A DNA stretch of 64,000 bases from Medicago truncatula (GCF_003473485.1 NC_053043.1:8318001-8382000); one strand, 5' to 3'. Counted from the stretch's first letter, positions 48,201 to 59,548 are shown. Numbers and translations are program-made. The notes: generated by a model not told the origin, from the sequence alone.

Positions 48201-49233
48201 TTGGGTCGTAAGGGCACAAAATAAGGAACTCAATGCAGTAATTTAATTTTAAAAATTATGCATTCATAATGTTAAAAGTTTAAAAACTTATATTTTCAAT
48301 GCAACATTTATTTTTTAATTCTATTTTTAGATCCTTCTCTTGTGCCTATTCGGTATTCTGAGGACAATTTTTGTTTTCTTTCTATTTTTGAACCATACAT
48401 ATTATTATTATTTTTTTTGAAGGGGAGTTGAACTATACATATTAATTGTCACTAGTGTGTTATTTATTTATTTACAATATGTGTTGTGTGAATTTGATGT
48501 TGAATGTGTGACATCAAATAGTATATCTATAATATTCTTTTTAATAATGATATTTGTACACCTTATAACTTAAAACATCCATTTAATATATCATTTTACC
48601 TAGAAATGATATATTGACAACCTTTTAGTTGTCCAACATCGTATATCTATACTGTATAGATACTATATCATTTTTTAATTAGTTGTTTCTCTCTTATGGT
48701 CACATCAATAGTTATAATTGATGTATTTTTATACAAGTTGTCCAAAAATTGTTAATTTTTAGATGTTCATATATCATTATTCCATTTTACCTCAATCTTT
48801 CTTTGTGTAACATTATCGATCTATCAAATCATTCTCTCTTTCTCTCCACCTCGTCCTCCAAACGTTTTCCTATATTCTCCATATCCACTCCAAATCAATT
48901 CACCCACCTTATAACTGTGCATGCAATGGAAGAACTACTATGTACCATTGTTCATCCACCTTATAGTTTAACATATTTGCTCCTATTCTCAAATTGATTG
49001 CACTAAATTATATTGACCTTACATTCATTTGATGGGGTCAACTGAGTGAAAATGCTACAAAACAATAATATTCATTCCATTTTGCTTCTCAGGGGACCAA
49101 AAGCGACCAACAAAGATTTGGAGATATAATCAGGAGAGGAGAGAGAGTGAATGAAGACACAGTACTGTCCCCATCAACAAACTCAGGAGGTCCAAACACA
49201 AATGATGTCTCTCTTGAGCTCAAACTCAACTGA
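45205..49233 (+). CDS. GARP / MYB-like (SHLQ-type) transcription factor with C-terminal EAR motif
   Basis: Six exons with GT/AG borders: 45205-45490, 45726-45802, 45980-46016, 47660-47753, 47904-48033 and 49093-49233. They total 765 nt, encoding 254 aa. The single GARP Myb-like DNA-binding domain spans residues 70-124: LRWTPDLHRCFVHAVQRLGG, RATPKMVLTLMNVKGLTISH and VKSHLQMYR. The N-terminus is Ser-rich with a polyserine run. The last residues SLELKLN form an LxLxL EAR-type repression motif, so the protein is probably a nuclear repressor. Domain and EAR tail recall the At1g14600/At2g38300/At2g40260 group and rice MOF1; this is recall. The Met at 45205 (MKGSETEISLK) was chosen; an in-frame Met at 45115 also exists. 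Intron 3 (1.6 kb) carries a MITE. Confidence 0.9.
46674..46718. repeat. Micro-insertion in GARP intron 3
   Basis: AAAAACTTTGCGCATTTT (46674-46691) and AAAAACTTTGTGCATTTT (46701-46718) match at 17 of 18 bases around TTGTTGTAC. Confidence 0.5.
46900..47287. mobile_element. Mutator-type MITE in GARP intron 3, perfect 9-bp target duplication
   Basis: Ends GGGAACTTCTACGGTACACCT and AGGTGTACCATAAAATTTGCC are imperfect inverted repeats. AAATTATGA flanks at 46891-46899 and 47288-47296. A hairpin (GGTACACCTC...GAGGTGTACC) lies just inside the left end. It is 388 bp long and non-coding. Confidence 0.8.
48388..48444. repeat. Micro-insertion in GARP intron 5: T-run plus GAAGGGGAG
   Basis: TTGAACCATACATATTA (48388-48404) and TTGAACTATACATATTA (48428-48444) match at 16 of 17 bases. 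Confidence 0.55.
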
Positions 49234-49669
49234 AATCATGCTTCATGCACAAAATAAAAAAAAACAAGTCTAAGTTTAATCCTTTTATATCTCGATGGTA
49301 GAACTTTAATGTTGGTTTTGGAATGAACTTGTAATATTAATGATGGTTTTGTTTAGTTAACATAAGAACATAATATATGCATGCATGTGGATCATAGTAT
49401 ATGATGAATTATAGTTTATAATGACATTGTAGTTCAATGTGACTTGATTATATCCAAATTAGAAATATGACCGTAACTGTATGATTTTGTTTGCAATTTG
49501 GGATGTTGTTCAGCGTGACTGCCTGGTTTATCAAATTGTTTGGTCGATCCTCTGCTCATTTAGATAGCATTCTCTTGTTTTGAAATTTACTCTTTGGCAC
49601 TATCCTATATCTTAAAACTAATTTATACAAAACATGAGAAAAAGCCTTTTGTGCTTAATTTTGGTTTGA

Positions 49670-49713
49670 AGATAACAAAGTTTTTTTTTTGAGAGAGATA
49701 AGATAACAATGTT
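49670..49713. repeat. Micro-insertion: T-run plus GAGAGAGATA
   Basis: AGATAACAAAGTT at 49670-49682 and AGATAACAATGTT at 49701-49713 match at 12 of 13 bases. Confidence 0.5.
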
Positions 49714-49746
49714 CTTCCTCTTAAAAAACAATGTTATTTGTAACAA

Positions 49747-49798
49747 GATTTTTGTTTGGTTTTTTTTTTTTTTTTTGAGCAACGATTTTTGTTTGGTT
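49747..49798. repeat. Micro-insertion: T-run plus GAGCAAC between 15-bp direct repeats
   Basis: GATTTTTGTTTGGTT is perfect at 49747-49761 and 49784-49798. Confidence 0.6.
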
Positions 49799-49840
49799 AA
49801 AAATACAGAGAACAAGGTATTTTTCGCGTGCGTGCCTCAT

Positions 49841-49886
49841 GCCTTATATAAGCACATTTTTTTTTTGAAGGAGCCTTAGATAAGCA
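49841..49886. repeat. Micro-insertion: T-run plus GAAGGA
   Basis: GCCTTATATAAGCA at 49841-49854 and GCCTTAGATAAGCA at 49873-49886 match at 13 of 14 bases. Confidence 0.55.
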
Positions 49887-50113
49887 GTTATAAATCAATC
49901 TTTGGCATGATCAAGTTACTACCGTTTTAAATTTCATACGGACTACCTTTTTAATGGGTCGACTATACATTTTTTTTTTTTGAGAGGATAAAAACCTATA
50001 TTTTATTATATACTAATATTTTAGAATGTATTTTTTAATATGTTGGGCTGATATTATACTCTCCATAAGTAGATAATTTGAAATTTATATAACGTATATT
50101 TGGTAATGTAATT

Positions 50114-50156
50114 AATTGTTAATGGTTTTTTTTTTTTTGAGGAAAATTGTTAATGG
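50114..50156. repeat. Micro-insertion: T-run plus GAGGAA
   Basis: AATTGTTAATGG is perfect at 50114-50125 and 50145-50156. Confidence 0.55.
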
Positions 50157-51036
50157 AAATGATTCTCGAGATATTTTATATTTTAGATGTTATGGTATAT
50201 GATAAAATCAAATTATATTTTTTTGCTTTAAATCATTTTTCATTATTTTGATTTAATATTCTCGAGAAAAAATGATTCTCAAGAGATTTTATATTTTAGA
50301 AGTTATGGTAAATAGTAAAATCAAAATCAAATTTGATGTTTTGAATCATTTTTCATTATTTCCATTTAATGCAAAATATCCCTTCACAAAGACTATGCTA
50401 TACACTTTTTTTTTTAACAAATAGACTAGTCTAGACACCTTTGAAAAAAAAAAAAAATACTAGACCAAACTTTAATATGCACCATCCGATCACTAATAAA
50501 AATTTACTTTTAAAGTTCATTCAATAAATGATATATGTAGTCGTCTATGATGAATTGATGTATGATGTCTATATAATATGCTGTCTACATCATTTATTGA
50601 ATGAACTTAAAAAATGGTTTAATGCTTATAATAGTGATCGAAATGTGTAGTAAATATAATAACAATATTTTCATTTCCATTTAATGCAACTTCTCCACTC
50701 TTAGAAACAAGACTAGGCTATATAATTTTGATGTTTTTCTTAAAGAGTTTTGTAAAAGAAAACTCTTAAAGAACAAACAAAGTTTAGTACTTACTCTTGT
50801 AATAAAACATATCGAAATATGTTTTCACTTAATTTCAGAAAGACTAGACAATATAATTTCTGCCATTCATTGGAGTCAAAAAGAAAATATTAATTTCTAT
50901 TCCTTCATTAAATGACACATAATATTGACCCTCACTTTAGAAGAAGATGATACTGTACATTAGTATATATATAGAGTGCAACAAAGAGATGCACATCAAA
51001 GTAACAAACCACATTGTTATTAGTACAACTGAGACA

Positions 51037-52632
51037 ATGTGTACATTGTCTTTTCTCTTGACAACCTTAACAATTTTTATGTCTATTTCAACAACAACAT
51101 CACAATCATCCATTTAAACTTTTCTCAATTGTTTTTCTCAAACTTCAAATTCCCCTATCTCTGAAGTCATTTACACACCAAACAACACCTCATTCTCAAC
51201 CATCCTAAACATGAAAATACATAACAAGAGATTTGAAACAAAAACAACACCAAAATCTTTGGCAATTATAACTGCAAAAGATGCTTCTCATGTCCAAGCA
51301 ACAATTAAATGTGCCAAAAGCAACAATATTCAGATAAGAATTCGAAGTGGCGGCCACGACTACGAAGGCTTCTCTTACGTATCAGACATATCTTTTGTTA
51401 TAATTGACCTGCTTCACCTCAATTCAGTTGATCTCAATTTACAAGATGAAACTGCATGGGTTGAATCTGGTGCAACAATCGGTAAGATTTATTATACCAT
51501 TGCAAAGAAAAACAATTCTCTTGCTTTCCCGTCTGGGGTCTGTTCTACACTAGGTGCTGGTGGTCATTTTTCGGGTGGTGGGTATGGAAATTTGATGAGA
51601 AAGTTTGGTCTTTCTGTTGATAATATCATTGACGCAAAAATTATTGATGTCAATGGTAATACTCTTGATAGAAAATCAATGGGAGAAGATCTGTTTTGGG
51701 CTATTAGGGGTGGTGGTGGTGCTAGTTTTGGTGTTATTCTTTCATGGAAACTTAAATTGGTTCAAATAACTCCACAAGTTTCAGTTTTCAATGTGAAAAG
51801 AAATATGGATGAAGGTGCAACTGATGTTGTTTACAAATGGCAATTAGTTGCACCAAAATTGCATAAAGATATTTTTATTAGAGTGCAACATAATGTTGTT
51901 AAAATTAGTGGTAAAAAGATAGTGCAAGTTAGTTTCATTGGTCAATTTTTGGGCACAATTGAAAGGCTTATACCTTTGGTGAGTGAGAGTTTCCCTAAAT
52001 TGGCTTTGAAGAAAAGTGATTGCTTTTTAATGCCTTGGGTAAATTCCACTCTTTTTTGGTATGACAAGCCAATTGGTACTCCTCTTGAAGCATTGTTGGA
52101 TGAACCAAAATATCCTCATCCAATGTATCTCAAAGGTGGATCGGATTCTGTGAACAAACCTATTCCAAAAGAAGCTATAGAATCGATATGGAAATCGATG
52201 ATTGAAGGTGAGACTTTGTTTATGCAATGGAATCCTGATGGCGGAAGGATGGAAGAGATATTGCCATCAGAAACACCATTTCCCCATAGAGCAGGAAACT
52301 TGTTCTTGATTCAATATCTTAATATTTGGATTGAAGAATCTTCAAGAGCTATTGAACGTCATGTGAATTTTTCAAGGTCGTTTCATGAATTTATAACACC
52401 CTACGTTTCAAATTCTTCGAGGGAGGCTTTCTTCAATTATAGGGATGCAGATATTGATGCTAATCATCCAAGTAATGTAACAAAAATCGATATTGCTAAA
52501 GCATATGGAAGTAAGCTTTTTAAAGGAAACTTTGAAAGATTAATTAATGTGAAAGCCAAAGTTGATCCTAAGAATTTTTTCAGATATGAACAAAGTATAC
52601 CAGCTACCAGGTCATATGAAAGTCAAATTTAG
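51037..52632 (+). pseudogene. Berberine-bridge-enzyme-like FAD oxidoreductase with an early nonsense codon
   Basis: From the ATG at 51037 the frame runs without introns to the stop at 52632 (531 codons plus stop), the usual size of plant BBE-like proteins. It is broken by TAA at 51115-51117, 26 codons in, right after the signal peptide (SFLLTTLTIFMSI). The frame then continues in family style (PISEVIYTPNN). Both covalent FAD anchors are present: His in RSGGHDYEG (residue 107 from the first ATG) and Cys in SGVCSTLGAGGHFSGGGYG (residue 169). Their spacing of 62 is that of the founding family member. The C-terminal BBE domain is intact (NYRDADIDAN, VKAKVDPKNFFRYEQSIP). Such enzymes oxidise secondary metabolites, oligosaccharides or monolignols; the substrate cannot be read from sequence. 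An internal Met at 51211 could start a 473-aa product, but without signal peptide. The gene is probably a recent pseudogene, unless the stop is a sequencing error or polymorphism. Confidence 0.85.
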
Positions 52633-52866
52633 TGTAATTCCTAACAAAGAAATGGAATAATACAAATACTTATTAAATGGCATACACCGTTTTATTTTCC
52701 TTATTTCAGATCTCAATTTTTTAATAAGTTAAATTATATATTAAAGGGAGCACGTGAGATATAATTAAAAATATCTGTATGCTTAATATATAGCGAAAAA
52801 ACAAATCTCGGTAAAATCAAGAAGTGCTAGTTGAAAGTCTAGCCTCCATTACACTACACCCACCAT

Positions 52867-54267
52867 TAGGGTGTGTATGGAAAAAAAATAAGCTATAAAC
52901 TAGCTGATAGTTAGGGTCTGTTTGGTAACATAGTTGATAGTTGAAAAGTTAGGGTCTGTTTGGTAACATTTAAAAAAGAGCTTTTAGCTCTTAACTTATA
53001 GTTTATAAGTTCGTTTGACGAAAAAAGTTCTGTTTGGTAACACTTTTTCATCATGAGCTTATAGTTTATTTTACGAATTTATAAGCTATTTTTCAAAAGC
53101 TATTCCAAGTAGCGTTTGAGCTTAGAGCTTATAGCTTCTCACTTTTTCTTCCAATTTTACCCTTATTAATTCATTTAAATTCCATTTTTATCCATTACAA
53201 TTTTTATAATAAGTTACGTAATAAAGACGTACTATCCCTTTATTCCAATTTTTGTATATATATCAGCTGGCTATTTTTTTATGTTGTAAAAATATATACC
53301 TTCGTTTTTTTTACGCAACAAAATACTATTACTCTATTAGTGTTACTTTTTTTTTTTTTTTTGAGGTAAGTATTTTTTTTAAAGATAAATTAGTTTACAA
53401 AATTACAAATACTTAAATATTAATTGATATAATTTTTATTATGAATTAAGAATACCCTTTATGTCATTTTACATTTATCAGCTTGTTGAACCGCTATTTT
53501 TACCAAACACTTCAGTTAGCTTATCAGCTAAAAGCTATTAGCTAGCTTATCAGCTAAAAGCTATCAGCTATCCGCTATTTTTACCAAACAGAGCCTGATA
53601 GCTGATAGTTTATAACTGAAAAGTTAGCTTATTAAAATTAAAAGTGTTTGGTAAAATTAACTGTTGAAATAACTATAAATATAAAATGACAAAATGTACA
53701 TGTTTGTTTAATTTTTTTTAATATGATATATATAATTTTTATTACTTAACACATTTATTTTTAAATATTTAAATATATTTCAAATTATTTTCATCTCTAA
53801 AATGAATTTATGAATTCATTCAAAAAAATTTATTTAACAATTTTTATTTTATTTTTATGATTTTTATTTAACTAAACTTGCTTCACTATTTATTGTTATT
53901 TTATATAAAATTATATATTATATGAATTATGAGCAAGGTATAAAAAACAAAAAAGTGAACAAGAGAATTTAAAAACTCATATCCATTTATATGACAACAT
54001 GGTAACCGTGGTTAGTTTAAAAAGATTTTGTGTAGTTTTTTTTTTATTATAATAAAATAAAATAAAATTAAGAAAAGGTTAAAATTGAAAGAAAGTATAA
54101 AAAGCTAAAAGCTATAAGCTCAAAAACTACTTGGATTAACTTCTTAAAATACGTTATAAGCTAGTGAGAAAAGCTTTTTGCCAAACACATCTCATTCTAT
54201 CAAAGTAAGCTTATAAGCTAGTCCAACAAGTTATAAGCTAGCTTATTTGTGTTACCAAACACAGCCT
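52867..54267. mobile_element. Nested hAT-like MITEs (GTTTGGTA ends)
   Basis: The left end carries GGGTGTGTATGG and GGGTCTGTTTGGTAACAT; the right end is GTTACCAAACACAGCC. An inner unit (about 52950-53595) starts GGGTCTGTTTGGTAAC and ends TTACCAAACAGAGCC, so one element appears inserted in another. Runs of AGCTTATAGC / TATAAGCT words fill both. A 22-bp direct repeat (GTTAGGGTCTGTTTGGTAAC core) occurs at 52910-52931 and 52948-52969. Exact ends and target duplications are unclear. Confidence 0.55.
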
Positions 54268-54480
54268 ACGTGTCTCGCGGCCAGAACATGCTTTTTTTGA
54301 TCAATGGAAATTTGTAGGACATTCGCGTTAAAAATATTCGCAAGAAATAGCACTGCTGTAAAAATAAATAGTTAAACATATCAAAAAACATGTTCATCGA
54401 TCCTACTATGATTTAGAGATACGACTAATTGTATAAAGCACAAGTGCGTAAATACCAAGAGAATCCATTATTTCAAAATA

Positions 54481-54769
54481 CTCCCTCCGTCCTAAATTGT
54501 ATGACGTTTTGAGCATTTCACACATATTAAGAAATTAAGAAATGTAATTAATATTATGTGGGAAAGAGATATTATGAGTTGTTTTATAAAATTATCCTTA
54601 ATAAATGATATGAGAAAGATAAATGAAAGAATTGAAAAAAGAAAGAGTAATAAATAGTTAAAGATATAATAGAAAAAGTAACATTAATGTTTCATTGGTA
54701 TTCTAAAGTAATATACAATTTAGGACAAATATTTTTTCTAAAATGACATACAATTTGGGACGGAGGGAA
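54481..54769. mobile_element. Stowaway-type MITE
   Basis: CTCCCTCCGTCCTAAATTGTATG at the left pairs with CATACAATTTGGGACGGAGGGA at the right. TA flanks at 54479-54480 and 54770-54771. It is 289 bp long. Confidence 0.9.
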
Positions 54770-54815
54770 TAATAATAATAATAATATCAAGAGCATACAT
54801 GTATTGTAATAAACT

Positions 54816-55046
54816 TTACGACTTACAACATGTTGCTTTATCAAGGATATTAGGAATATCTGAATTGAAGCTAAAGTCCTTCAGCGACAATGATTTGTAG
54901 CATGAAAGAGAGGACATGTAACTAGCATCCGTTGACAAGTGGTTCTTACTCGATTTTTCTTTAGTTAAATGTGGTGAAGACACTATAAAAAATAAAATGT
55001 GGTGAAGTGGGAGTCTCGAGGTTCTTGCTATACTTATATTCCTCAT
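54816..55046 (-). pseudogene. Unrecognised coding-looking fragment with internal micro-insertion
   Basis: The minus-strand frame has a non-random composition (EKSSKNHLSTDASYMSSLSC, SLSLKDFSFNSDIPNILDKA) and looks like a piece of a host gene, but I cannot name the family. It contains an AAATGTGGTGAAG duplication (54967-54979 and 54995-55007) around an A-rich 15-bp insert that would have disrupted the reading frame. No flanking exons are evident. Confidence 0.3.
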
Positions 55047-55195
55047 GCCTTAGAAACTCTTCAAATGAGGAGAAACGATAATCATAGGGGACCATAACCT
55101 ATATATAGTGTGATCGTAAATTAGAATTTCTTGATTTAAAAATGGGTTATCTTCACATCCACTCAAATTGATTTCATATCAATTAATTAAACATA

Positions 55196-55614
55196 GGTTT
55201 AATGATGTGTTTCGTCCTTGCAATTAAGCGTCATTTAAAAATTAGTCTATGTAATTGGTAATCCTGGCAATTTATCCTTGCATTGTTTAATCATTTAAAA
55301 TTTCGTCCTTTGACCAACTTAATCACTACCAAGTCATCAAATTAGCAAAATGGCATGGGAATTGACAAAAATACCCTCGTCTTTATTATGATAAGAAGAA
55401 GAAGACAGGGGTAAAAATGTCATTTTACAAATAGATGACAAGGTTATTTTTGTCCATTCCCATGCCAATTTGATGACGCGGCAGTGATTAAGTTGTTCAA
55501 AGGACGAAATTTTAAATAATTAAACAATGCAAGGGTAAATTGTCAGGATTATTGATTACAGAGACTAATTTTTAAATGACGCCTAATTGTAAGGACGAAA
55601 CACATCATTAAACC
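55196..55614. mobile_element. Mutator-type MITE with perfect 9-bp target duplication
   Basis: Ends GGTTTAATGATGTGTTTCGTCC and its inverse (GGACGAAACACATCATTAAACC). Arms of more than 150 bp include the GACGAAATTTTAAATAATTA region. TTAAACATA flanks at 55187-55195 and 55615-55623. It is 419 bp long and non-coding. Confidence 0.9.
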
Positions 55615-55623
55615 TTAAACATA

Positions 55624-57310
55624 TAATTAATTATCTAATTAGAAATCTAATTAATCTTATTATTTAATTTGATCACTAATTAGCTAACACTTATGATTGA
55701 TAAATAACTATATAATTAAAGAAATATATATGACAACATAATAATATTGAAATATAATATTTAATAAAATATTCCAACAATCTCCCACTTGAGAAACATA
55801 TCTTGCTAATTATATAATAATTCTTCAAGCGTACATCTAAATGCTATTTATTTTTATAATCTGATCCACCCCATACATAAATAATGAGATAATTGTACAA
55901 CGGTTTGCACTCACGTATAACACTAAGGGCCATTTGATGAACTTATGAAAAATATCTTATAAAAATAAATAAAATTTTTATGCTAATTATAAATTCACTC
56001 TAACGAAAATTGTATCTTCATAAATTATTTTTGCATAAAATACATTGACAAGCTTATAATAATACATAAAAAAATATGTATTTGCATAAACTCAAAAGTA
56101 AGTCAATCAAAACGGACCATAAACCCCGACAACCACCACATGAATTCACTGGATACATAAATCGGTATGAATGAGTGATATGGAAGTTTTATGCGATATA
56201 TAATATCTAAATCATTCCTATTTCCAATTGGTCTAACAAGAGTCTTAAATTAATGAGATCAAAATAAAGTTTCTAAAGAGAAAATTTAACATTTGCACAC
56301 CATATATGCTAGGTTATAACAAAAATAATCTATTTCATAAACTTTTGTTTATATAGAAAATCATAACAAAAATATATCTATTGGTATAAAAAAAAAATAG
56401 AACATAAAGGAAGAAATACACTCATTAATCTAAAATATTCTTAGTGACGACAATTATATGAAACACGTTATGAGTTAATTCTTTGATTAGAGGATCATAT
56501 AACATAAAGTCCAAATTATTTTTCAATTATCGTTTTACCTATATTTTATTCCAGAATAGTATTAGTATGTGATTATTGTAAGCAAAATTGAAATAAAATT
56601 AGATTTATCAACATCATATTCAATGCTTCCTAAAAAAAAAAAATCATATTTAATGCATATAGCAAAGTTTTTTTTTTTTTTAGGCTAATAGAAATATATA
56701 AAAGATAGAAAACAAGAACAAAAAGAGAAGGGGGCATAGACCAAAACCTTCTCAAACTAAAAAGAAACGCAAAAAGTTAGGGGCAAAACGCCACATTCAA
56801 CAAAGAGAGAAATGAAAAGATAAAAAAACAAGAAAATCAAAAGGAAAAGAAAAAGAGCAAGAAAAGAAACAAATGCAAAGCAAGTACACGACTCAATCCG
56901 GAAACCCCCTTATCCGTAAAGTTAGTAAATTATTAAATTAAAGATTGAATGAACAGGGACAATGTTTCTATATAACTTTTTTTGAGCAAATGTTTCTATA
57001 TAACTTATAAAAATATAAAAATATATAAGTTAATAAAACATATTTTTCTTTAGAATAATTATATTTACAAACATGTGTTACTTTTTTTTTTTTAAGGATG
57101 TGCTATTATAATAGTATATCTTTATTTCTCTAGACCATGCAAATGTCATGCACAACCTATTCATTCACAATTTGAGAGCACACTAGCTACTAGTGACCGA
57201 GCATGGATTACATGGGATAACTTCACATTTTTGTTTAAATAGAAGCTCAGTAACACTCATATATATATATAACCTATGTCTAAATATTTTTTTTTGTCAT
57301 ATCACAAAGT
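55624..57310. other. AT-rich intergenic DNA with LINE tail and two micro-insertions
   Basis: A T-run at 56668-56681 followed by an A/G-rich 230 bp (to about 56910) looks like the 3' end of a minus-strand LINE. Micro-insertions lie at 56613-56656 (ATCATATTCAATGC-type pair, A-orientation) and 56961-57006. No gene was found before the glycine-rich protein. Confidence 0.45.
56961..57006. repeat. Micro-insertion of only 10 bp (TTTTTGAGCA) between 18-bp direct repeats
   Basis: AATGTTTCTATATAACTT is perfect at 56961-56978 and 56989-57006. This is the cleanest example: the insert is shorter than its own target duplication. Confidence 0.75.
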
Positions 57311-57328
57311 GTTACGCAATTGGTAGTC

Positions 57329-57979
57329 ATGATTTCTAAATTGTTTTTACTTGTTTTTCTTTGTCCAATTACTTGTCTAGCTAGTCGCTTTAGAAAGCTT
57401 GGTGGAGATAGTGAAGAAATGAGACATCTTCATCATTTGCATAGCTATGGTGGTGGTATTGGCATTAATAGTGGTGGAGGATACGGCAATGGTGCAGTTG
57501 GTGGTTCAGGTAGTGGTGGAGTTGGTGTAGGACCTGGTTCTGGGGGTGTAGTTGGAGGTGGATATAACCCCGGAAATAGTCATGGAGGATTTAGTGGAGG
57601 GAATGGAGATGGGAGTGGAATGGGTGGTGGAAATGGAGGTTCTAGCAGTGGAGGTGGTAGTTTTGGAGGGTCTGGTGGTGGAGGAATAGGTGGTGGTTAT
57701 GGTGATGGAATTGGAGGATCTAGCAGTGGAGGTATAGGTGGTGGGAATGGTGGATCTGGTGGTGGAGCAATAGGTGGTGGTTATGGTGGTGGAAATGGAG
57801 GATTTGGCAGCGGAAGTGGTGGTGGGGTTGGCGGTGGTTATGGTGCGGGAAATGGAGGATATGGGGGTGGCAGTGGAGGTAGCGGAGGTGGTGGTTATAG
57901 TAATGGAAATGGAGGATCTGGCGGCGGAGGTATAGGTGGTGGATATGGTGGGGAAATTTTTAATCAGCTACGACCATGA
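57329..57979 (+). CDS. Secreted glycine-rich protein, 216 aa
   Basis: The first ATG at 57329 opens a signal peptide (ISKLFLLVFLCPITCLA). A short charged His-containing linker (RKLGGDSEEMRHLHHLHS) follows. About 165 residues of Gly-rich repeats come next, mostly GGGYGG, GGNGG, SGGGG and IGGG, with occasional Tyr, Asn and Ser. The last residues are EIFNQLRP. Plant proteins of this layout are cell-wall glycine-rich structural proteins; Tyr may allow cross-linking. A TTTAAATAG TATA-like box lies about 95 bp upstream. A second gene of the same type begins 5.4 kb downstream in the same orientation. The exact start is supported by the signal peptide. Confidence 0.85.
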   Translation: MISKLFLLVFLCPITCLASRFRKLGGDSEEMRHLHHLHSYGGGIGINSGGGYGNGAVGGSGSGGVGVGPGSGGVVGGGYNPGNSHGGFSGGNGDGSGMGGGNGGSSSGGGSFGGSGGGGIGGGYGDGIGGSSSGGIGGGNGGSGGGAIGGGYGGGNGGFGSGSGGGVGGGYGAGNGGYGGGSGGSGGGGYSNGNGGSGGGGIGGGYGGEIFNQLRP

Positions 57980-58765
57980 TTTGCCATTCAACACACTTTC
58001 ACCTATAACATACACATCAATGTTTTGAGTTCATTTCAACTTCCTCTTAATTAATCATGCAGGGTTATGTAACTTATTAGTATTAGTTGAGAGAGAAATA
58101 AGGCAGATTTCTCCATAACTTCTTGTTTAACTAATAAAACATCCAATAAGATCTTCTACAAATTTTAGAAAAGGGGTTGAAGCAATAAATTTGTTGAAAT
58201 TTTAGAGTTTTGTTGAGTATATATTCATCATGTCATTTTTTTTAATTAATTTATTTTAAAATAAAGGATTAAATATGTTTGTGATTTCTATAAATATTTT
58301 AACTTTTAGTTTTTTTAAAAAATTATTCGACTTTTAGTTGCTTAGATTTTTTTTGTCTGTATACTTTCGGTTTATGCTTTTAAGTTAGATTATGTTTACT
58401 CTTTGATTTTTTGAATGAATTTTTGCATGAATGTTAAGAATATTAGAAGAATTTCTCATAAAAAAAATTAGATTTTTTTAATCAAACAAAAAAAAATTTA
58501 AGCACCAAAATCATTAAAATTAATATTTAATTCATGCTTTGTTAAAAAATTCTATTTTTTAGAAGAGATTCTTATTATATTATAGACGTTCCTAACAAAA
58601 TTTATTTAAAATTTTGCTTTGTTCAAACAGTTAGTAGGATCCCTAAGATACTTACTTTGATGTAGGAGTGATAAACAGACTTATGCATGACCCTGGGAAG
58701 TCACATTTATTAGCTATAAAACGAATGGTTAGATATGTTAAAGGAAAAATATGTTAAAGGAAAAA
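57980..58765. other. 3' flank of the glycine-rich gene, nothing else recognised
   Basis: AT-rich. A small tandem duplication (ATATGTTAAAGGAAAA, two copies) lies at about 58732-58765, just before the fold-back element. Confidence 0.4.
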
Positions 58766-58769
58766 TGAA

Positions 58770-59548
58770 GAGTAAATATTCAATTTTCTTTCTGAAATTG
58801 TAAGTTACATCAATTATCTTCCTGAAATTAACAAAACTTCAATTAATCCCTTGAAATTTTACAACATTAATCAATTTACCCCTCCGTCAAATTTTTCTGT
58901 TAGTGAACATGACGTTTTGCAAATACCCCCCCTGAAGTTTTGCACTTATGTGCAAAATGCCCCCTAAACTTAAAAATTTATATTATTTTTTCTTAAAAAC
59001 AAACAATTAATAGTTAAATATTAAAGCTAACTATTAATTTTGGAGTTTGGAAAAACTACATACATATATACATCAAAATAGGGAAAATGTGTATTTTTAA
59101 AGTGACAATCATGGTTATTTCTAATAGACAAATTATTATTTTTAGAGGTTTATAAATAAATAAATAATCAGATTTAAATTTATATTTTCTCCTTCACCAT
59201 CTTAGTCTTTTAACTCCTCCAACTCCTTCAACAATTTGCTCAAACCATTTAAACTACACAACCCCCAATATTAATCCACAAATCATCTCATTATTGTCAC
59301 TTTAAAAAATACATATTTTTCCATATTTTGGAGCCTATTTTGATGTATATATGCATGTAGTTTTCCAAAATTCCAAAATTAATAGTTTTAATATTTAACT
59401 ATTAATTGTTTGTTTTTAAGAAAAAAGTAATATAAATTTTTAAGTTTGGGAAGCATTTTGCACATAAGTGCAAAACTTCAGGAGAATATTTGCAAAACGT
59501 CATGTTCACTAACAGAAAAATTTAACGGAGGAAATTGACTATTTACTC
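58770..59548. mobile_element. Fold-back element of the same family as 19786-20633
   Basis: The left arm (GAGTAAATATTCAATTTTC, then GAAATTAACAAAACTTCAATTA, CCTCCGTCAAATTTTTCTGTTAG and TGACGTTTTGCAAATA) matches the inverse of the right arm, which has lost about 100 bp near its outer end. AAAAATGAA precedes the element; AAAAAAAATGAA follows, possibly a 9-bp duplication with three extra A's. Confidence 0.65.

Larger units (their letters stand above)
49240..51030. other. GARP 3' flank and intergenic DNA, rich in micro-insertions
   Basis: Four T-run insertions lie within 500 bp (49670-49713, 49747-49798, 49841-49886, 50114-50156). Two partly similar segments (about 50160-50250 and 50270-50360, GATTCTC..AGATATTTTATATTTTAGA) look like a local duplication. 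No gene was found. Confidence 0.45.

Noticed and set aside
51211..52632. Annotating the BBE-like protein as an intact 473-aa gene from the internal Met
   Set aside because: The same frame continues upstream through family-typical residues to a signal peptide, with a stop between; a pseudogene call is more honest.
57320..57328. TTG start three codons before the glycine-rich ATG
   Set aside because: Nuclear plant genes initiate at ATG; the ATG at 57329 gives a normal signal peptide.
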